The notes: generated by a model not told the origin, from the letters alone. DNA of 64,000 bases from Nymphaea colorata (GCF_008831285.2 NC_045150.1:11325868-11389867), one strand, 5' to 3'; counted from the stretch's first letter, positions 36,870-48,239 are shown. Translations and numbers: made by a program.

Positions 36870-37500
36870 GGGCGACGGCCTCCATCGCGTGGGCGATGGA
36901 AGCCGTCTGGCTTCCGTTGGCATCCGGAGAAAGAAACAAAGGGAGGGGCGACAGCCGGCGAGGTCACTGTCGCCGGAGGGGACGGTGTGACCCACCGGCT
37001 GTCGAGCCTCCGGCGTGGGCGACGGAAGCCACGAAAGAGGAAGAAGAACGAAAGGGGACGGGTGGGAAGGCGACGGCAGGGAGGGGCGGTAGGTTTCAGG
37101 CCGTCCAGGCGGGCGTCGGCCGGCCGTTGGGCGACGGCTGACCTCCCTTGCCCTGGCGCGACCCGCCGGCAGCCACCCACGTCGTTGGGTGGCCTGGCGG
37201 TGGTTTTCCCGCTGGTTTTTTGCAGTCGCCCGACAATCTGAAAGGGTAGGATAAACAAGACGGGAAACCGGCCGATTTTGGTTTCCGGAGGGCGTCGGCT
37301 GGCCACCGTGGCGGTCGACCAGCCGGTGTTGGGTGGCCAGCCGGTGGAGCTTCACCGCCCGCCTGCCGTTCGGCAGGCGAGCGGTGGAGACGACGCCCGC
37401 GACCGCTCGCGCGGTCGAGCGGGCGGGCGGGTCATCCCGGGTCGGGTCTTGACAGACCCGATCCGGATCCATCAGCTTTAAAAAAAAAAAATTTGTTTGC
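36870..37500. other. GC-rich leader block of the nested Copia element
   Basis: About 600 bp of GGCGACGG/GCCGGCCG-type sequence lies between the primer site and the coding region, in sharp contrast to its AT-rich flanks. A 272-codon open frame runs antisense (37595-36777), but its translation is Arg/Pro-rich and looks compositional. No gag domain is encoded here. Why the leader is so GC-rich is unclear; capture of host sequence is possible. Confidence 0.6.
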
Positions 37501-37564
37501 CGCCCGCCCGCGCCTCTGTGTTTAAAGTTTTTCGGACCGGGTCGGGTCCCCGACCCGTATCCAC

Positions 37565-37780
37565 ACGGCCTGTTTTTGAGACAGAACCAGTTCATTCAGT
37601 TTTAGAACCGGTTCGTTCATTTTGGAACCAATTCGGACCCTTCACTGACCGGTTCGTACAGTTTGTGAACTGATTTTAGCAACTTTTGACCGGTTCAGTG
37701 GGTTTCAGAACCGATACGGTCTATTTTTTGATCGGTTCGTCCAATATTTAAACCGGTCCAACCCTATTTAGCGCCATGTG
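37565..37780. repeat. Degenerate minisatellite of (G)AACCGGTTCG units
   Basis: Eight or so copies of a partly palindromic core (AACCGGTTCG, ACCGGTTCGT, GATCGGTTCGT, AACCGGTCC) are spaced about 20-42 bp apart in the Copia leader. The regular phase suggests an old tandem array. Confidence 0.65.
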
Positions 37781-38309
37781 GGTGTTTTAGTTGTGGTTTA
37801 AGAACGATACGGGCCATTTTAAGGCTGATTCAGTGGTTCTTGACCCGCTTAAGCACATTTTTTTGGTACCAGTTTATAAATTTTGGACACTTTTGGGCCC
37901 CTTTTATTGGATCATTTTGGTTTTGGAATCAATATAGGGCAAATTTGTATGTACATTTTATTTCATGTTTTGCATGTTATTAAAATTATGTATGTACTTT
38001 AGATGAATGTTTGGATTATGAAATTGATCTTTGGCCATGTCTGTTGTTTGAAATGAGTAAGTTTGTATTTTATGTCGCCAAAGTGACCTCTGTTGTACGA
38101 ATTTGCTTGTTTTAAACATTAGATGATAGTATACTTGATCCATGCAGAGAATGATCAGCCCAAAGGAGGATTGTTGTTTGGTCAGGTTTAAGTATACAGG
38201 GCAATGAATATGTGATAATTTTTCAGGTTTCCATGTGAATAGCGAGTCAATCCACAGATAGGTTCGTTGTTTGACAGAGTTAATTATCTATATTCATTGT
38301 TGACCAAGA

Positions 38310-39143
38310 ATGCCACTTGCAGTTAATATTTCAATCCAAAGATTGGATATTAACGTTGCACCGGTACCTTGTGATGGGTTTTGGGCCATTGTGTTTAAAT
38401 TCATTTATATTTATTATTTCATCTTTGTACATATATTGATTGTGAGCATGCTTTGGTTTGTTCTTTGTATAGTGAGTTCTGCTTCCATGATATTTGCAAA
38501 TTTGAGTATTATTACTGAGATGAATGATTCGATTCTTATAAGTAAGAAAAGAAAGACTGTTATAAAAGTTGCCGTTGACCAATCATCCGTTAAGAAACAG
38601 AAGAAGCATAAGGAAGGCCTTTTAGGTTGCTTCTTTTGTAAGGGTAAAGGTCATATAAAGAAGGATTGTATTAAGTTTCACGCATTGCGTGAAAAGAAGG
38701 GTACACTTCTCACTTTGGAGGGTACACATCTCACTTTGGTTTGTTCTGAGGTTAATTTAACTTCAGTACCCGGAAACACTTGGTGGGTAGATTCAGGTGC
38801 TACTACTCACATAAGTGTCTCTATGCAAGGCTGCCTAAATTGTCGAATGCCAAATGATGCTGAAAGATTCATCTATGTGGGCGATGGCAAGAAGGCAAAA
38901 GTTGAAGCCATAGCAGAATTTCGGTTATTGTTAAAGACTGGTTGTTATTTGAATTTGACAAAAACTTACGTGGTGCTGTCTTTTAAACAGAATTTAGTTT
39001 CTATTTTCTCAGTGGACAAATTTGGTTACTATTGTTCATTTGGAGGAAATAAATTCAAGCTGTTCCTGCACTCAAATTTGATTGCCACTGGTTCTTTATC
39101 TAGTAGCGATAACCTCTATTTGCTTGATACAGTTGCTTCATAA
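38310..39143 (+). pseudogene. Copia gag end and protease of the nested element
   Basis: A 277-codon frame. Residues 1-70 resemble no gag domain and include a hydrophobic stretch from AT-rich DNA. From about residue 100 it becomes basic and has a CCHC zinc knuckle (CFFCKGKGHIKKDC), then the protease active site WWVDSGATTHIS. It continues toward the GAG-pre-integrase segment, with NLVSIFSVDKFGY. The protease triad DSG is intact. The frame stops at 39143; the next segment (WHRRLGHISKKRIKRLM) lies in another frame with a TGA. Gag proper (the capsid-forming UBN2-type region) is missing. Confidence 0.75.
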
Positions 39144-39209
39144 CATGAGACCTTGCATGTTACGTCCAGTGGTACTAAAAGACAATTAACCAATGAGAAT
39201 TCTGCTATG

Positions 39210-39878
39210 TTATGGCATAGGCGCTTAGGACATATCTCTAAAAAGAGAATAAAAAGGCTTATGTGAAATGAAATTCTTGGGTCCCTTGATTTTGCAGATT
39301 TTAATGTTTGCATTGAATGTATAAAGGAAAAACGAATAAACATTAAGAAAACAGGTGCAAGTAGAGCTTCAGACGTCTTAGAACTGATTCATACGGATGT
39401 TTGTGGTCCATTCCCTACGGCTTGTTGGAATGGACAACAATATTTTATCACGTTCATAGACGATTATTCTCGTTATGGCTACCTGTATTTGATTCATGAG
39501 AAGTCTAAATCCTTAGACATTTTCAAGTCATTTAAAGCCGAAGTTGAGAATCAATTAGGCAAAATGATTAAAGCCGGTAGATCTGACCGTGGTGGTGAAT
39601 ACTATGGCAGATTTGATGGATCAGGTGAACAATGTCCAGGGCCTTTCGCTAAGTACCTAGAGGAATGCGGTATAGTCCCTCAATACACCATGCCGGGTTC
39701 TCCCATAATGAATGGTGTAGCTGAGAGACGAAACATGACTCTTATGGATATGGTAAGGAGTATGATTAATCATTCTACCTTACCAGAGTCCCTCTGGGGA
39801 GAAGCATTAAAGACTGCAACTTATATTCTAAATAGAGTGCCATCAAAAGCAGTACCGAAAACCCCATATGAATTGTGA
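39210..39878 (+). pseudogene. Copia integrase of the nested element
   Basis: GAG-pre-integrase (LWHRRLGHIS) leads into a DDE integrase core. The first Asp is in [12 protein letters not shown], the second in [10 protein letters not shown], and the Glu in NGVAERRN. The catalytic triad is therefore present, but a TGA after KRLM at about 39264 and a frame loss at 39878 (after KTPYEL) break the protein. The C-terminal part continues in another frame to about 40430 (IWGCPAEARPYRPSE), with further stops. Integrase would insert element DNA into the genome; this one cannot be made whole. Confidence 0.8.
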
Positions 39879-40439
39879 AGGCAAAACGCTTAGTATGAGA
39901 CATTTTCATATTTGGGGATGTCCAGCTGAAGCAAGGCCATATAGGCCAAGCGAAAGAAACTGGACTCTAAGACAGTTAGCTGTTACTTTGTTGGGTATTC
40001 TGAAAGGTAAGGGGTTATAAGTTTTATAATCCATCCAGTAAGTCTTTTTTTGAAACGGAAAATGCCCATTTCTTTGAGGATATTGAGTTTGGGGGAGGTG
40101 ATCAGGTTAGAAACATTGCCTTTGAAGAGGGACCTGAGTCCACTCATACAGGTGTTGTAAGCAATAGTCAGGTATTCATTCCTGCAATTGTTTCATCAAC
40201 ATATTCAGAAGAAGACAATGATGTCGATCTCCCTATTGAAGAACAAACTCAACAACCTCAAGAAAATCAAGTAGAAGTGCCACCGAGAAGATCCATTAGA
40301 GAGAAGAGAAATACAATTTCAAATGATTTTGTCTATCTCCAAGAACATGATGTTGATATGGGCTTAATGGAAGATGATCCTATTAACTTCCAGCAAGCAA
40401 TAAAGAGTTCTAAATCTCATAAGTAAATATATGCCATGA

Positions 40440-41119
40440 GTGAGGAAATAAAGTCCATGATGGGTAATGACGTATGAGATGTTGTTCCCTTGCCTGAAGG
40501 TGTGAAACCCATTGGTTGTAAATAGATATTTAAAACCAAGAGGGATTCATTAGGAAACATCGAAAGGTATAAGGCACGTCTTGTTGCAAAGGGCTTTACT
40601 CAAAAGGAAGGCATTGATTATACAGAGACTTTCTCTCCAGTTTCGTCGAAAGACTCTTTCAGGACCATAATGGCACTTGTGGCTCATTTTGACTTAGAGC
40701 TGCATCAGATGGATGTTAAGACAGCGTTTATAAATGGAGACATTGATGAAACGATATGTATGGTGCAACCAGAAAACTTTGCTTCAGAAAATGCAAAGAA
40801 AATGGTTTGCAAACGTAAGAAATCCATCTATGAGCTAAAGCAAGCTTCCCGTCAGTGGTATTACAAATTTCATTAAGCTATAGTTTCATTTGGCTTTGAG
40901 ACCAATATGGTTGATGAATGTGTGTACCATAAGTTCAGTAGGGGTAAATTTATTTTTCTGGTTCTATATGTCGATGATATATTGCTGGCAAGTAATGATG
41001 TGGGCACATTACACGTAACTAAGAAATTTTTGTCATCAAAGTTTGACATGAAGTACCTAAAGGATCTTGGATTATCACAAAAGGCCACATTGATAAGGTG
41101 CTTCAGTGATATGGCATGA
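40440..41119 (+). pseudogene. Copia reverse transcriptase of the nested element
   Basis: Broken frames spell the Copia RT order: RYKARLVAKGFTQKEGIDY, then ELHQMDVKTAFINGD, YELKQASRQWY, and the catalytic LYVDDILLAS at about 40968. In-frame stops precede IFKTKRD and follow YYKFH. After FDMKYLKDLG about thirty residues normally present before LSQK are missing, showing an internal deletion. The YVDD box itself is intact. Confidence 0.82.
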
Positions 41120-41207
41120 AGGAATGTAAACCAGAAGATACTCCAGTTGCTAAAGGAGACAAGTTTATTATCAAACATGCCCTAAAAGTGAAATCGAATC
41201 TAAGGAA

Positions 41208-41905
41208 ATGAAAAGGATTCACTCTTCGTCTGTTGTGGGAAGCCTTATGTATGCTCAGGTTTGTACTCGTTCGGATATTGCATTTATCGTTAGAATGTTA
41301 GGTAGATACTTAAGTAATCCAAGTATGGGTCATTGGAAAGTAGCCAAAAGGGTATTGAGGTACTTACAAAGAACAAAAAATTTTATGCTCACATACAAGA
41401 AGACAGACCAGTTGGAGATCATTGGGTATTCAGATTCTGACTTTGCTGGGTGCCAAGACAGTCGCAAGTCTACTTCAGGCTATGTATTTCTATTGGCTGG
41501 AGGAGCTATATCCTGGAAAAGTGTCAAACAAACACTTGTAGCTACTTCAACTATAGCAGCAGAATTCATAGCATGTTACGAGACATCCAATCATGCATTG
41601 TGGTTGTGAAATTTTGTCACGGGGCTGCGCATTATGAATGGTGTAGAAAGACCACTAAGGTTATTGTGTGACAATAATTCAGCAGTTATGTACTCTAATA
41701 ACAGCCGCAGTTTGTCAAAGTCGAAGCACATCGACATAAAGTTTTTGGCTGTTAAAAGAGAGGATACAGAATGATCAGGTGTCTTTAGAGCACATTGGGA
41801 CAAACTCTATGATTGCGGATCCGCTTACTAAGGGTTTAACACCTAAGGTCTTTCACGAACATGTTGTTTGTATGGGGGTGTTGCCTTTGGATGATGTGCT
41901 AGTTT
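41208..41905 (+). pseudogene. Copia RNase H and polyprotein tail of the nested element
   Basis: The RNase H domain has SSVVGSLMYAQVCTRSDIAF, YSDSDFAGCQDSRKSTSGY and AAEFIACYETSNH. A TGA replaces the Trp after HALWL at about 41609. The tail continues with SKSKHIDIKF and ADPLTKGLTPKVFHEHV. This tail is the part duplicated, in better condition, at 3335-3820. Confidence 0.85.
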
Positions 41906-42308
41906 AGTGAGAGTTTGTATTTTGTTTGCTCTAATGTATGGACACGTATTCAGTTTTCTGCAAAATAAAGTTTAAAGTTCTTTGGTTCCATTCTGTGTTT
42001 ATGTGTTTATGTTTTGATCTCCATAAGGTTTTAAAGTTGGATCAGTTGAGAATAGACGTGTTGTAATCACATTGCATGTAATTTTCATGTTATACATCCA
42101 TATCAGATCTATGTCATTGGTTATGTTAGCATTTGTGATCATTGAAGGTTTAGATAATTTTGATATAGCGAAAGCCGTTTTGGTTCTGTGTTGATATGAT
42201 CATGGACGAGATTGGTGAAATGACGTTTAATAAGATAGCAGTTATGAGCTCTTAAGGTTTTATGTAATGTCTGAATATATAAAGACATATTTGGTCCAAG
42301 TGAGAGAT

Positions 42309-42742
42309 TGTAAGATCATTTAGTGGGCCGACATATGTCTATGAGGAATTTCAGACATTATGGCTGTCTTAACGTAAATATCCGCTTAAGTGATTGCATT
42401 TTGGGATATTACGTCATTTTAGATGGTATGGGGTAATTTTGAAATGTATAGATACCAGTACGCAATTACGGACTCTTTGATGGGTGGAATTCGTAATTGT
42501 CCTCATTATAAAATGGTAGTGGTCCCTGGGGTCGTGCAATGGTTGCCTGAAACATTGGTTTCTAGGGTTTTCCTCTTCCCCATCTGAGAGAGACCTCAAG
42601 CGCGCCGCACGTACCCTGGAAGACCCTACTGCGATCTTCCCGTGCACCAGATCAGATGGATTCAGGTACGCTTTCGCCATGATCCTGTTTTAGGGTATAT
42701 ATGTTTGGTTTTGTGTATGCGTTATAGAGAGAAATCCCAACA
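42309..42742 (+). repeat. 3' LTR of the nested Copia element
   Basis: 434 bp. It lacks about 41 bp present in the 5' LTR just after GGTACGCTT. A polypurine-like CCAAGTGAGAGA immediately precedes it at 42297-42308. Confidence 0.95.
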
Positions 42743-42747
42743 CAATG

Positions 42748-43890
42748 TTCATGGGGTAGTCAGGCAAACGGCGACCACTCCAATGAGATACCAAATGTGA
42801 ACACCCTTTTTCTCACCAGCATATAAATTTGGCCAAAACCCCTTTTTCATAATTGGCTATGCAAAAAACTTCCTCTTCGCGACATAAATCCGGCCGACGA
42901 CGTTTTGGTGGTGTAGGCAACGAAGCGGCAGAGACTACGTTGATGGAGACCTTCTGCCCACCGGAGCAATGTCCAGGGATGCTGCAGAAGTAGTAATGCT
43001 GTGTCGAATGCCTGCAAGGACTAATGGTAACGACGGCCGAACGCCTCCAAGGACTAATCGGCAGACTTGGGTGTCGACTTATTAGTCGCTGGTGGGAAGA
43101 GTGTCGTCTTCATGCACCGCCTCTGTTACAGTCGACTCCCTCGACACAAAGAATTGCAGCAACACAATAACAAAGTAAATGCAATCATCAAAGTCGCAAT
43201 TGATCAAGTGTGTGTTAGAATGAATCACCAGGACTGTTGGAATCCCAATTCTACAGACAGAATTTGGGAAAGCGAGGGACGCACTGTCGATGGCATCGAC
43301 TGATAGCTTCCTGAGTTGCAGGCTATGAGAGAATCGTCGAGCGCTCTCTCCAGTCAACACCAATAACTCTGAAGCGGCTCAGGTATGATTTGCAGGTGTT
43401 CTGAAAGTGATCGAACTCTGCTTGACATTTGAATCGCCGTAAGCGCTTGTCTGGTCGCCCTGTTCTAAGCGCCCATCTGGTCACCTCTGTTCGCCCTGCT
43501 TCTCTATTTCCGGGATCAGAAGGGAGGAGGCAGAAGAAGAAGGGAAGGCGTTGGTTGATCATTGTTCGAGGCCTTATTCGAAGATGCAGGCAAGGGGTTC
43601 GCCACGACGGTGATCAGACGAAGGTTTGTCCAAGGGATAAGATTTCCCTGGTCAGATCTTGACTGTTCTGGGAAGAAACGGCCAGGAATGCTGCCGATGT
43701 AGGACAACAGAAAAAAAAAAGGGATGATCAGGGTAATTGATGATTAACCCAGTAGCGGTTCTTCCTAATCTGACGCCGGTTTAGATTGAGCGTGAGGTGT
43801 TCCACAAATTGGAAGCTGAAGCGGCAGCTGCTTGTGGTGGAAGCTAAGGTTGATGCAGTGGAAGATGGCACTACTCGAAAAAGAGAGTAG
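42748..43890 (-). other. Continuation of the older minus-strand Copia 5' region; rest unidentified
   Basis: Immediately beyond the target duplication the minus strand carries a primer-site-like TTTGGTATCTC at about 42785-42795, expected upstream of gag in the interrupted element. 42860-43740 is fairly GC-rich, with ORFs on both strands that resemble no family. It may include a diverged 5' LTR, but no match to the 3' LTR at 31.5-31.9 kb was seen. Confidence 0.35.
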
Positions 43891-43892
43891 CA

Positions 43893-44300
43893 GAGGTGGG
43901 AGGTGAGGCACTGTCATATGCCGCGGGCCAAATGCCTTCTAAAGCATGTTATTGGAAAGCTCCTAACTATTGGTTTAGAATGTTCAAGTTAACACAGTGC
44001 ATTATCCAGAGGTTAAATTCTGTTATGGAAAATTTTCTGTGGTGGCAACGCGCATATGGCTCACTTGATTGGCTGCGAAGCATTGAGTAGAACTTTCTCA
44101 GAAGGTGGGGTGAATCAATCTTTCAAACCTTGAGATGCTCAACAGGGAAGACATTATACTATTGGGAACCAGGCTAGACTTCATGGTGGGCTATGAGCAT
44201 TCAGTTATCAGAGTTATGTATCTGACCATGTGAAGCTGATGGGCTCACAAACACCCAGCACTTGTTCGTGGAATTTTTGCTGGTGGTGGAAGAAGATTGG
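43893..44300 (+). mobile_element. Probable LINE reverse-transcriptase C-terminal scrap
   Basis: The plus strand reads FKLTQCIIQRLNSVMENFLW, then W(D)WLRSIE and, in another frame, GGVNQSFKPLRCSTG. Order and spacing resemble the post-RT region of plant LINEs (kLP..i..klNsimanFfWG, then GGLGF.dL). It is short and frameshifted, so the assignment is tentative. Confidence 0.4.
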
Positions 44301-45035
44301 TCATAGGTTGAGTCACACATATCGAGTTTTCTTGAAAAAGTCGTGATAAAAATATGAAAAAGGCGTTGGCCAATAACAACAAATAAATATCGCGTGTATC
44401 TTCAGAAAATCGTTAAAATAAGCAAGATAATGTTTTTTTCACGTCTTACCATAATCAGGCGATGATGAAGAGTACTATGAAACAGCTTATATACATAAAA
44501 TGAATTGATAAAAATAAGGTATAGAAGTTTGATTGAAGAAAACGCATGATGCATGGAGCAAATTGAAGGCAGCACCTCAAATGCCATTGGTTTTCCCTCA
44601 AAATCGAAACCCTAAACTGTGTTTCTCCTTGCCAAACTGGGAAAAAAAAATGGATGCCTTCTAAATTGTCTCCCTGTTGCTTGCTCCACGACACAACTAT
44701 CCTCTCTCTCCGTCCCTCTCCTTCTCACTTTCACTCGCTTCTCGTTCTCTCTCTATTCTTCATTGGTTTCTTACAAACAAAAGAAGGGAGGAGTGGCAGC
44801 AGGGATGAAAAGCCCTTTTCCACGGGAATTACAAAATCGACCGACCTTAAAATGATTTTTTTTCAAAAATATTGCCTAGTCCACCATTTTTAAGGAGTTT
44901 TTCTCTCTTGTTATTAAAATATGTCTTTTATCACATATTGCACCGTTTGAAAGATAGTTTAATTTTCAAGTCCTATTACTGAAGATTTAAATCATCGATA
45001 TTTGGTACGGTTAAAACTCATTAGTTACAATTAAT
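44301..45035. other. Intergenic DNA, nothing recognised
   Basis: AT-rich DNA with a CT-rich patch at 44690-44760. No gene, terminal repeat or known domain was seen. Confidence 0.4.
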
Positions 45036-45535
45036 ATGAGTATTAGGAAATATTGATATGTTTCTAATGGTTTTATGTTGTTTTGTTATTTATCCTTTAT
45101 TTTTTTTGTTTTAGATACATATATTTACTTTCTATGATTCAACATGTTTAAAGTTTTCTAATTTTAACAACTAACATATATAGTTAATTTATTAGTTTTA
45201 GTAGCAAATAAAAAAAATAATAATATATAACAATATTTAATACAAATATTGTTTAAAACTTTTTCCTTGAAGTGGTTTGCACAGGCCAAGATAAGTTGAT
45301 GTGTATCAGGTGATCGATCCACGCTTCAAGTCCGATATTTATTTTATAAATATTTATTGAATGAATTTTACATGAAAAATAACACTGATGATTGACACGC
45401 ATATGTATAACCAAATGCAAACCGCATGGATGATAGATCTCACGGTTGTCACCTGATCGAACTGGGCCCTCAACACGAATGAGAGTGTTACCTCCGCGGG
45501 GCACATTAGGGAGAGCAAAAGATACCGTCACCGAC
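45036..45535 (-). pseudogene. Truncated duplicate of the 53.9-54.85 kb ORF and its 3' flank
   Basis: About 340 bp (45036-45390) matches 53880-54230 closely (ATTAGGAAATATTGATATGT; CAATATTTAATACAAATATT). The match resumes at 45409-45430 and again at 45505-45535 (AAAAGATACCGTC(A/T)CCGACC), where the minus strand begins TVSFALPN, parallel to TVSFSLPN in the complete copy. The roughly 500 bp of coding sequence between is reduced to under 100 bp. It is therefore an internally deleted paralogue. The break at 45548 runs into GGGCGGAGCCAGGATTTT, a phrase also seen beside the other copy. Confidence 0.65.
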
Positions 45536-47131
45536 CATGTCCATACAAGGGCGGAGCCAGGATTTTTTCTCAGGGCAGGCCGAACGGTCCAACTAACTGT
45601 AATACATTATATATATATATATATATATATATACACTCACACACTTTAGATATTTACAAACCACAGTATAGTAGAAGTGAACATATGTCGTATAAAATTG
45701 CCCACGTCATGAACGTGAAGCGCGACCTGTCCTACGACACATTTTAATAATTATTTGTGTCATTAGCACAAAACACGATCTGTCCTAAACAGATAAGGTG
45801 TTCTATTTCTATTACACTGACGTAAGTGTGAACATAAAGTGGACATATAAATATCACAACAAAAATATAGCAAACAAAGACATCTACAAACTAGAAAACC
45901 AAAACAAATATTACTTACCTAAAACAAGCAATTTTGCATTCTTTCTATACAATACAATCAGTTTTTGCCTTTATTTTTATTGAAAATAGTTCCATATCAT
46001 CATTCATTCACCTGCACAATAAAATGTCAATAAAAAATATATCATTTATTATTACAACTAAATAATAACTCTCTTTCTTTATATTTATATTTATATTTAT
46101 ATTTATATATATATATTAGACATGCAAAGCAAAGACTTAGCCCACTTGGGTTCACTAAGTTCTTTCGCTGCTACTCTCCTATTTCACCAAGTTCTCCTAC
46201 TCTACTATGTTCATCTTGATGTGTTGATCATATTGCATTGCTGATACTGCTGGTGCAACATTCTCATCTTTAAGACTACTAATGTTAGATAGTGTGCCTA
46301 GTGTATCATTAAAGCCAAGGACAAAATCTTGATGAGGACAAAATCTTGATGATGTGGATCTGGGTTGTCCTGCAACCGTGTGCTTCTTTGAGTAAATGCA
46401 TTATGGCACAACTACAAATCTACATTAAAAATTTAAGTATCTTTAAGAAAAACCAGAAATCTAGTTGCAGAAAATGCAGATTCCCCTATACCTTTCAAAG
46501 TGAAATAGGTTCCCATACACAAAATGAACAAAAACCCTCTTTCTTCAATGCAAAATCTACCTCTTATGCACAACCCTGGCATCAGATCTGGATGCTTTCT
46601 TCTTGAAAATATAAGAGCTCCTCCACACACCCACTTAATAGTCGTGTGAAGTGTTTTTAGACCAAAAGTGCATCTGAAGTAAAGCATGTTTCCTGAACTA
46701 TTACGTGGCTTCCAGTACAGGAGGCCAGCAAAAGAGCATTGCTTCCTCTTCCACTTAGCCTTCATACTTCATAGTTGCCAGAAACTTCTAATTCCAGATA
46801 CAGTCCTTGATAAGTAAATACAAGAATTAGATAAGAGGCAACATCTTGGTAGAGAAATTGCTACAAGTCATTTTTCCTTACATCCAAATTTTTTGTATAC
46901 CATGAAGATTTTGCTCGATTGATGGTCATTCAATGGAGAAAAGGGAAGTTCCTTTGAAACTAATAAATTTCAATTATTCCAAATGAATATGAAAGTGTCG
47001 TACAGTTATGTGTACCATCATACAGATCAGTAGTTAAATTGATGAAAACCAAGCTGTAAAGCAAAAAGATGAGGAATATAGCAAATGAAATAACTCAATT
47101 TGATATGCAAATAGACTTTAAGAATGACCAC
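45536..47131. other. Intergenic DNA with microsatellites
   Basis: A (TA)n tract lies at 45608-45632 and a (TTTATA)n run at 46078-46118. A minus-strand frame at 46765-46433 is open for 110 codons but resembles nothing I know. 46100-46330 might be part of a decayed DNA-transposon coding region, too weak to claim. Confidence 0.4.
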
Positions 47132-47260
47132 CTGAGAGAAGTAGCTTTTGTCATTTAACATAAAATCCACTAGATTAGCAAAATAACTTCTCAAGAATTC
47201 AGATGCCCGTCTAACAAAGATGCCCTTCAACTTTTCAAGTTCTAAGCGCCTCTCTTTTAC
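47132..47260 (-). pseudogene. SEC3: Orphan exon of exocyst subunit SEC3
   Basis: The minus strand from 47260 to 47132 is 129 bases, exactly 43 codons. A good acceptor (TTTATTTCAACAG) precedes it and a GTGGTC donor follows. It translates to [20 protein letters not shown], then [19 protein letters not shown], which I recognise as an internal segment of plant SEC3A/B. SEC3 is the exocyst subunit that helps tether secretory vesicles to the plasma membrane. No neighbouring SEC3 exon (for example one starting RGQLKRPDHADLRY) was found within several kb on either side. The exon is undamaged, so it may be a recent capture by a transposon or the edge of a partial duplication. It is unlikely to make a protein alone. 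Confidence 0.72.
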
Positions 47261-47985
47261 CTGTTGAAATAAATGAGAACTGTTGATGATCATAACTCAT
47301 AAGGACCAGGAAAAGCCCTTTGATATCGATCATCTATGTAATTTGATATTGGAAGATCAAGAAACAAGTGAATGTTACTGGCAAATCTAAGACCAAAAAT
47401 AAGGAGAAAATATTCTTTTGCTCTGAAATTAGAAACCCACGGTCCACCATAGACAAAAGAAAAATGACAGAAATGGTTAACAAAAAAGAAACACAAAAAC
47501 TAAAGTATGAAAAAAATGGCCCCACGGCCCCACCATATTTCACTAAGCAACAAAAATGAAAAGAAGAAAGTCAGGAAATGGCCACACCTCTTCTTGAAGC
47601 CAGCAGGCAGCAGCGACCAGTGTGCTTGTGCTCAGCGCCTCTTGTCTCTTCCTTTTCGTCTCTTGCACGCTGCAGACCTTCTCCAGTGCTCGGTAGTCGG
47701 TGCTCCCTTTTTTTCTCACTGGTTTTTTGTTTTCTCTATCACTCAGACGCTCTTCTTCTCTCTTTGTCTCTCGTTTTCTCTCCCTCCATGATCTAGTTTA
47801 TCAAAGCCCTACCCTTCCTTCTTCATATGACAAACATAGTTTACCCAATCTCACATGGTGGCATGCCTTAGATATTTCCATACCTTCCCATAAAAATTTT
47901 CACACATACTTTCGAGCTTCTTACATGTACTACGACAAAAACAAACTGACAAGCCCCAATATGCTGGTAGTGCAGATATCACATG
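47261..47985. other. Intergenic DNA upstream of the third Copia element
   Basis: Mixed composition with a CT-rich patch at 47600-47790. Open frames on the plus strand are Ser/Leu/Phe-rich and compositional. No other SEC3 exon was recognised here. Confidence 0.4.
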
Positions 47986-48227
47986 TGTTGACGGCTTTGG
48001 TTGTTTCGGGTCTGGGTCTGGACCCGATCCGCTTTGTAATGTTGTGGTTTTATTTATACCCTAGTAATCCATCTTTTCATGGTTAATGAAAATCTAAGAG
48101 AGAGAGAGTGTCTGGTTGCTAGTGGGCACCAGTCACTCTCACGCGTGGTTTTTTTTCCTCTAGTTGAGGGGTTTTCCATGTTACATCTGTATCTGTTCAT
48201 TGTTCAACTGGCTTTTTCTGTTTCAAC
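47986..48227 (+). repeat. Probable 5' LTR of the third Copia element
   Basis: It begins TGTTGACGG and ends TTTCAACA, immediately before a primer binding site. This gives an inferred length near 242 bp with TGTTGA...TCAACA terminal symmetry. GGTTTTATTTATACCC at about 48047 may hold a TATA box. No 3' partner was found, so the left border is inferred. Confidence 0.55.
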
Positions 48228-48239
48228 ATGGTATCAAAG
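48228..48239 (+). other. Primer binding site of the third Copia element
   Basis: TGGTATCAAAGC directly follows the LTR end. It is the tRNA-Met-type site with one change from the usual TGGTATCAGAGC. Confidence 0.8.

Larger units (their letters stand above)
36276..42742 (+). mobile_element. Copia retrotransposon with both LTRs and a 5-bp target duplication
   Basis: A complete insertion: 5' LTR 36276-36750, primer binding site 36753-36764, internal region, 3' LTR 42309-42742. Flanking CAATG at 36271-36275 and 42743-42747 is the target-site duplication. The LTRs begin TGTAAGATC and end AACA. They differ by roughly a dozen substitutions (hand count, about 3 percent) plus a 41-bp loss in the 3' LTR, so insertion is fairly recent. 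The internal region is badly decayed and gag is mostly missing. The host site is the 5' part of the minus-strand Copia element, so this is a nested insertion. Confidence 0.95.

Noticed and set aside
36777-37595. 272-codon minus-strand open frame in the GC-rich Copia leader
   Set aside because: Arg/Pro/Gly-rich, overlapped by other long frames on both strands, antisense to the element and without any known motif: a product of GC-rich composition.
46433-46765. 110-codon minus-strand frame near the SEC3 exon as a further SEC3 exon
   Set aside because: The translation does not resemble any part of SEC3 that I know, and no acceptor/donor pair in phase was found.
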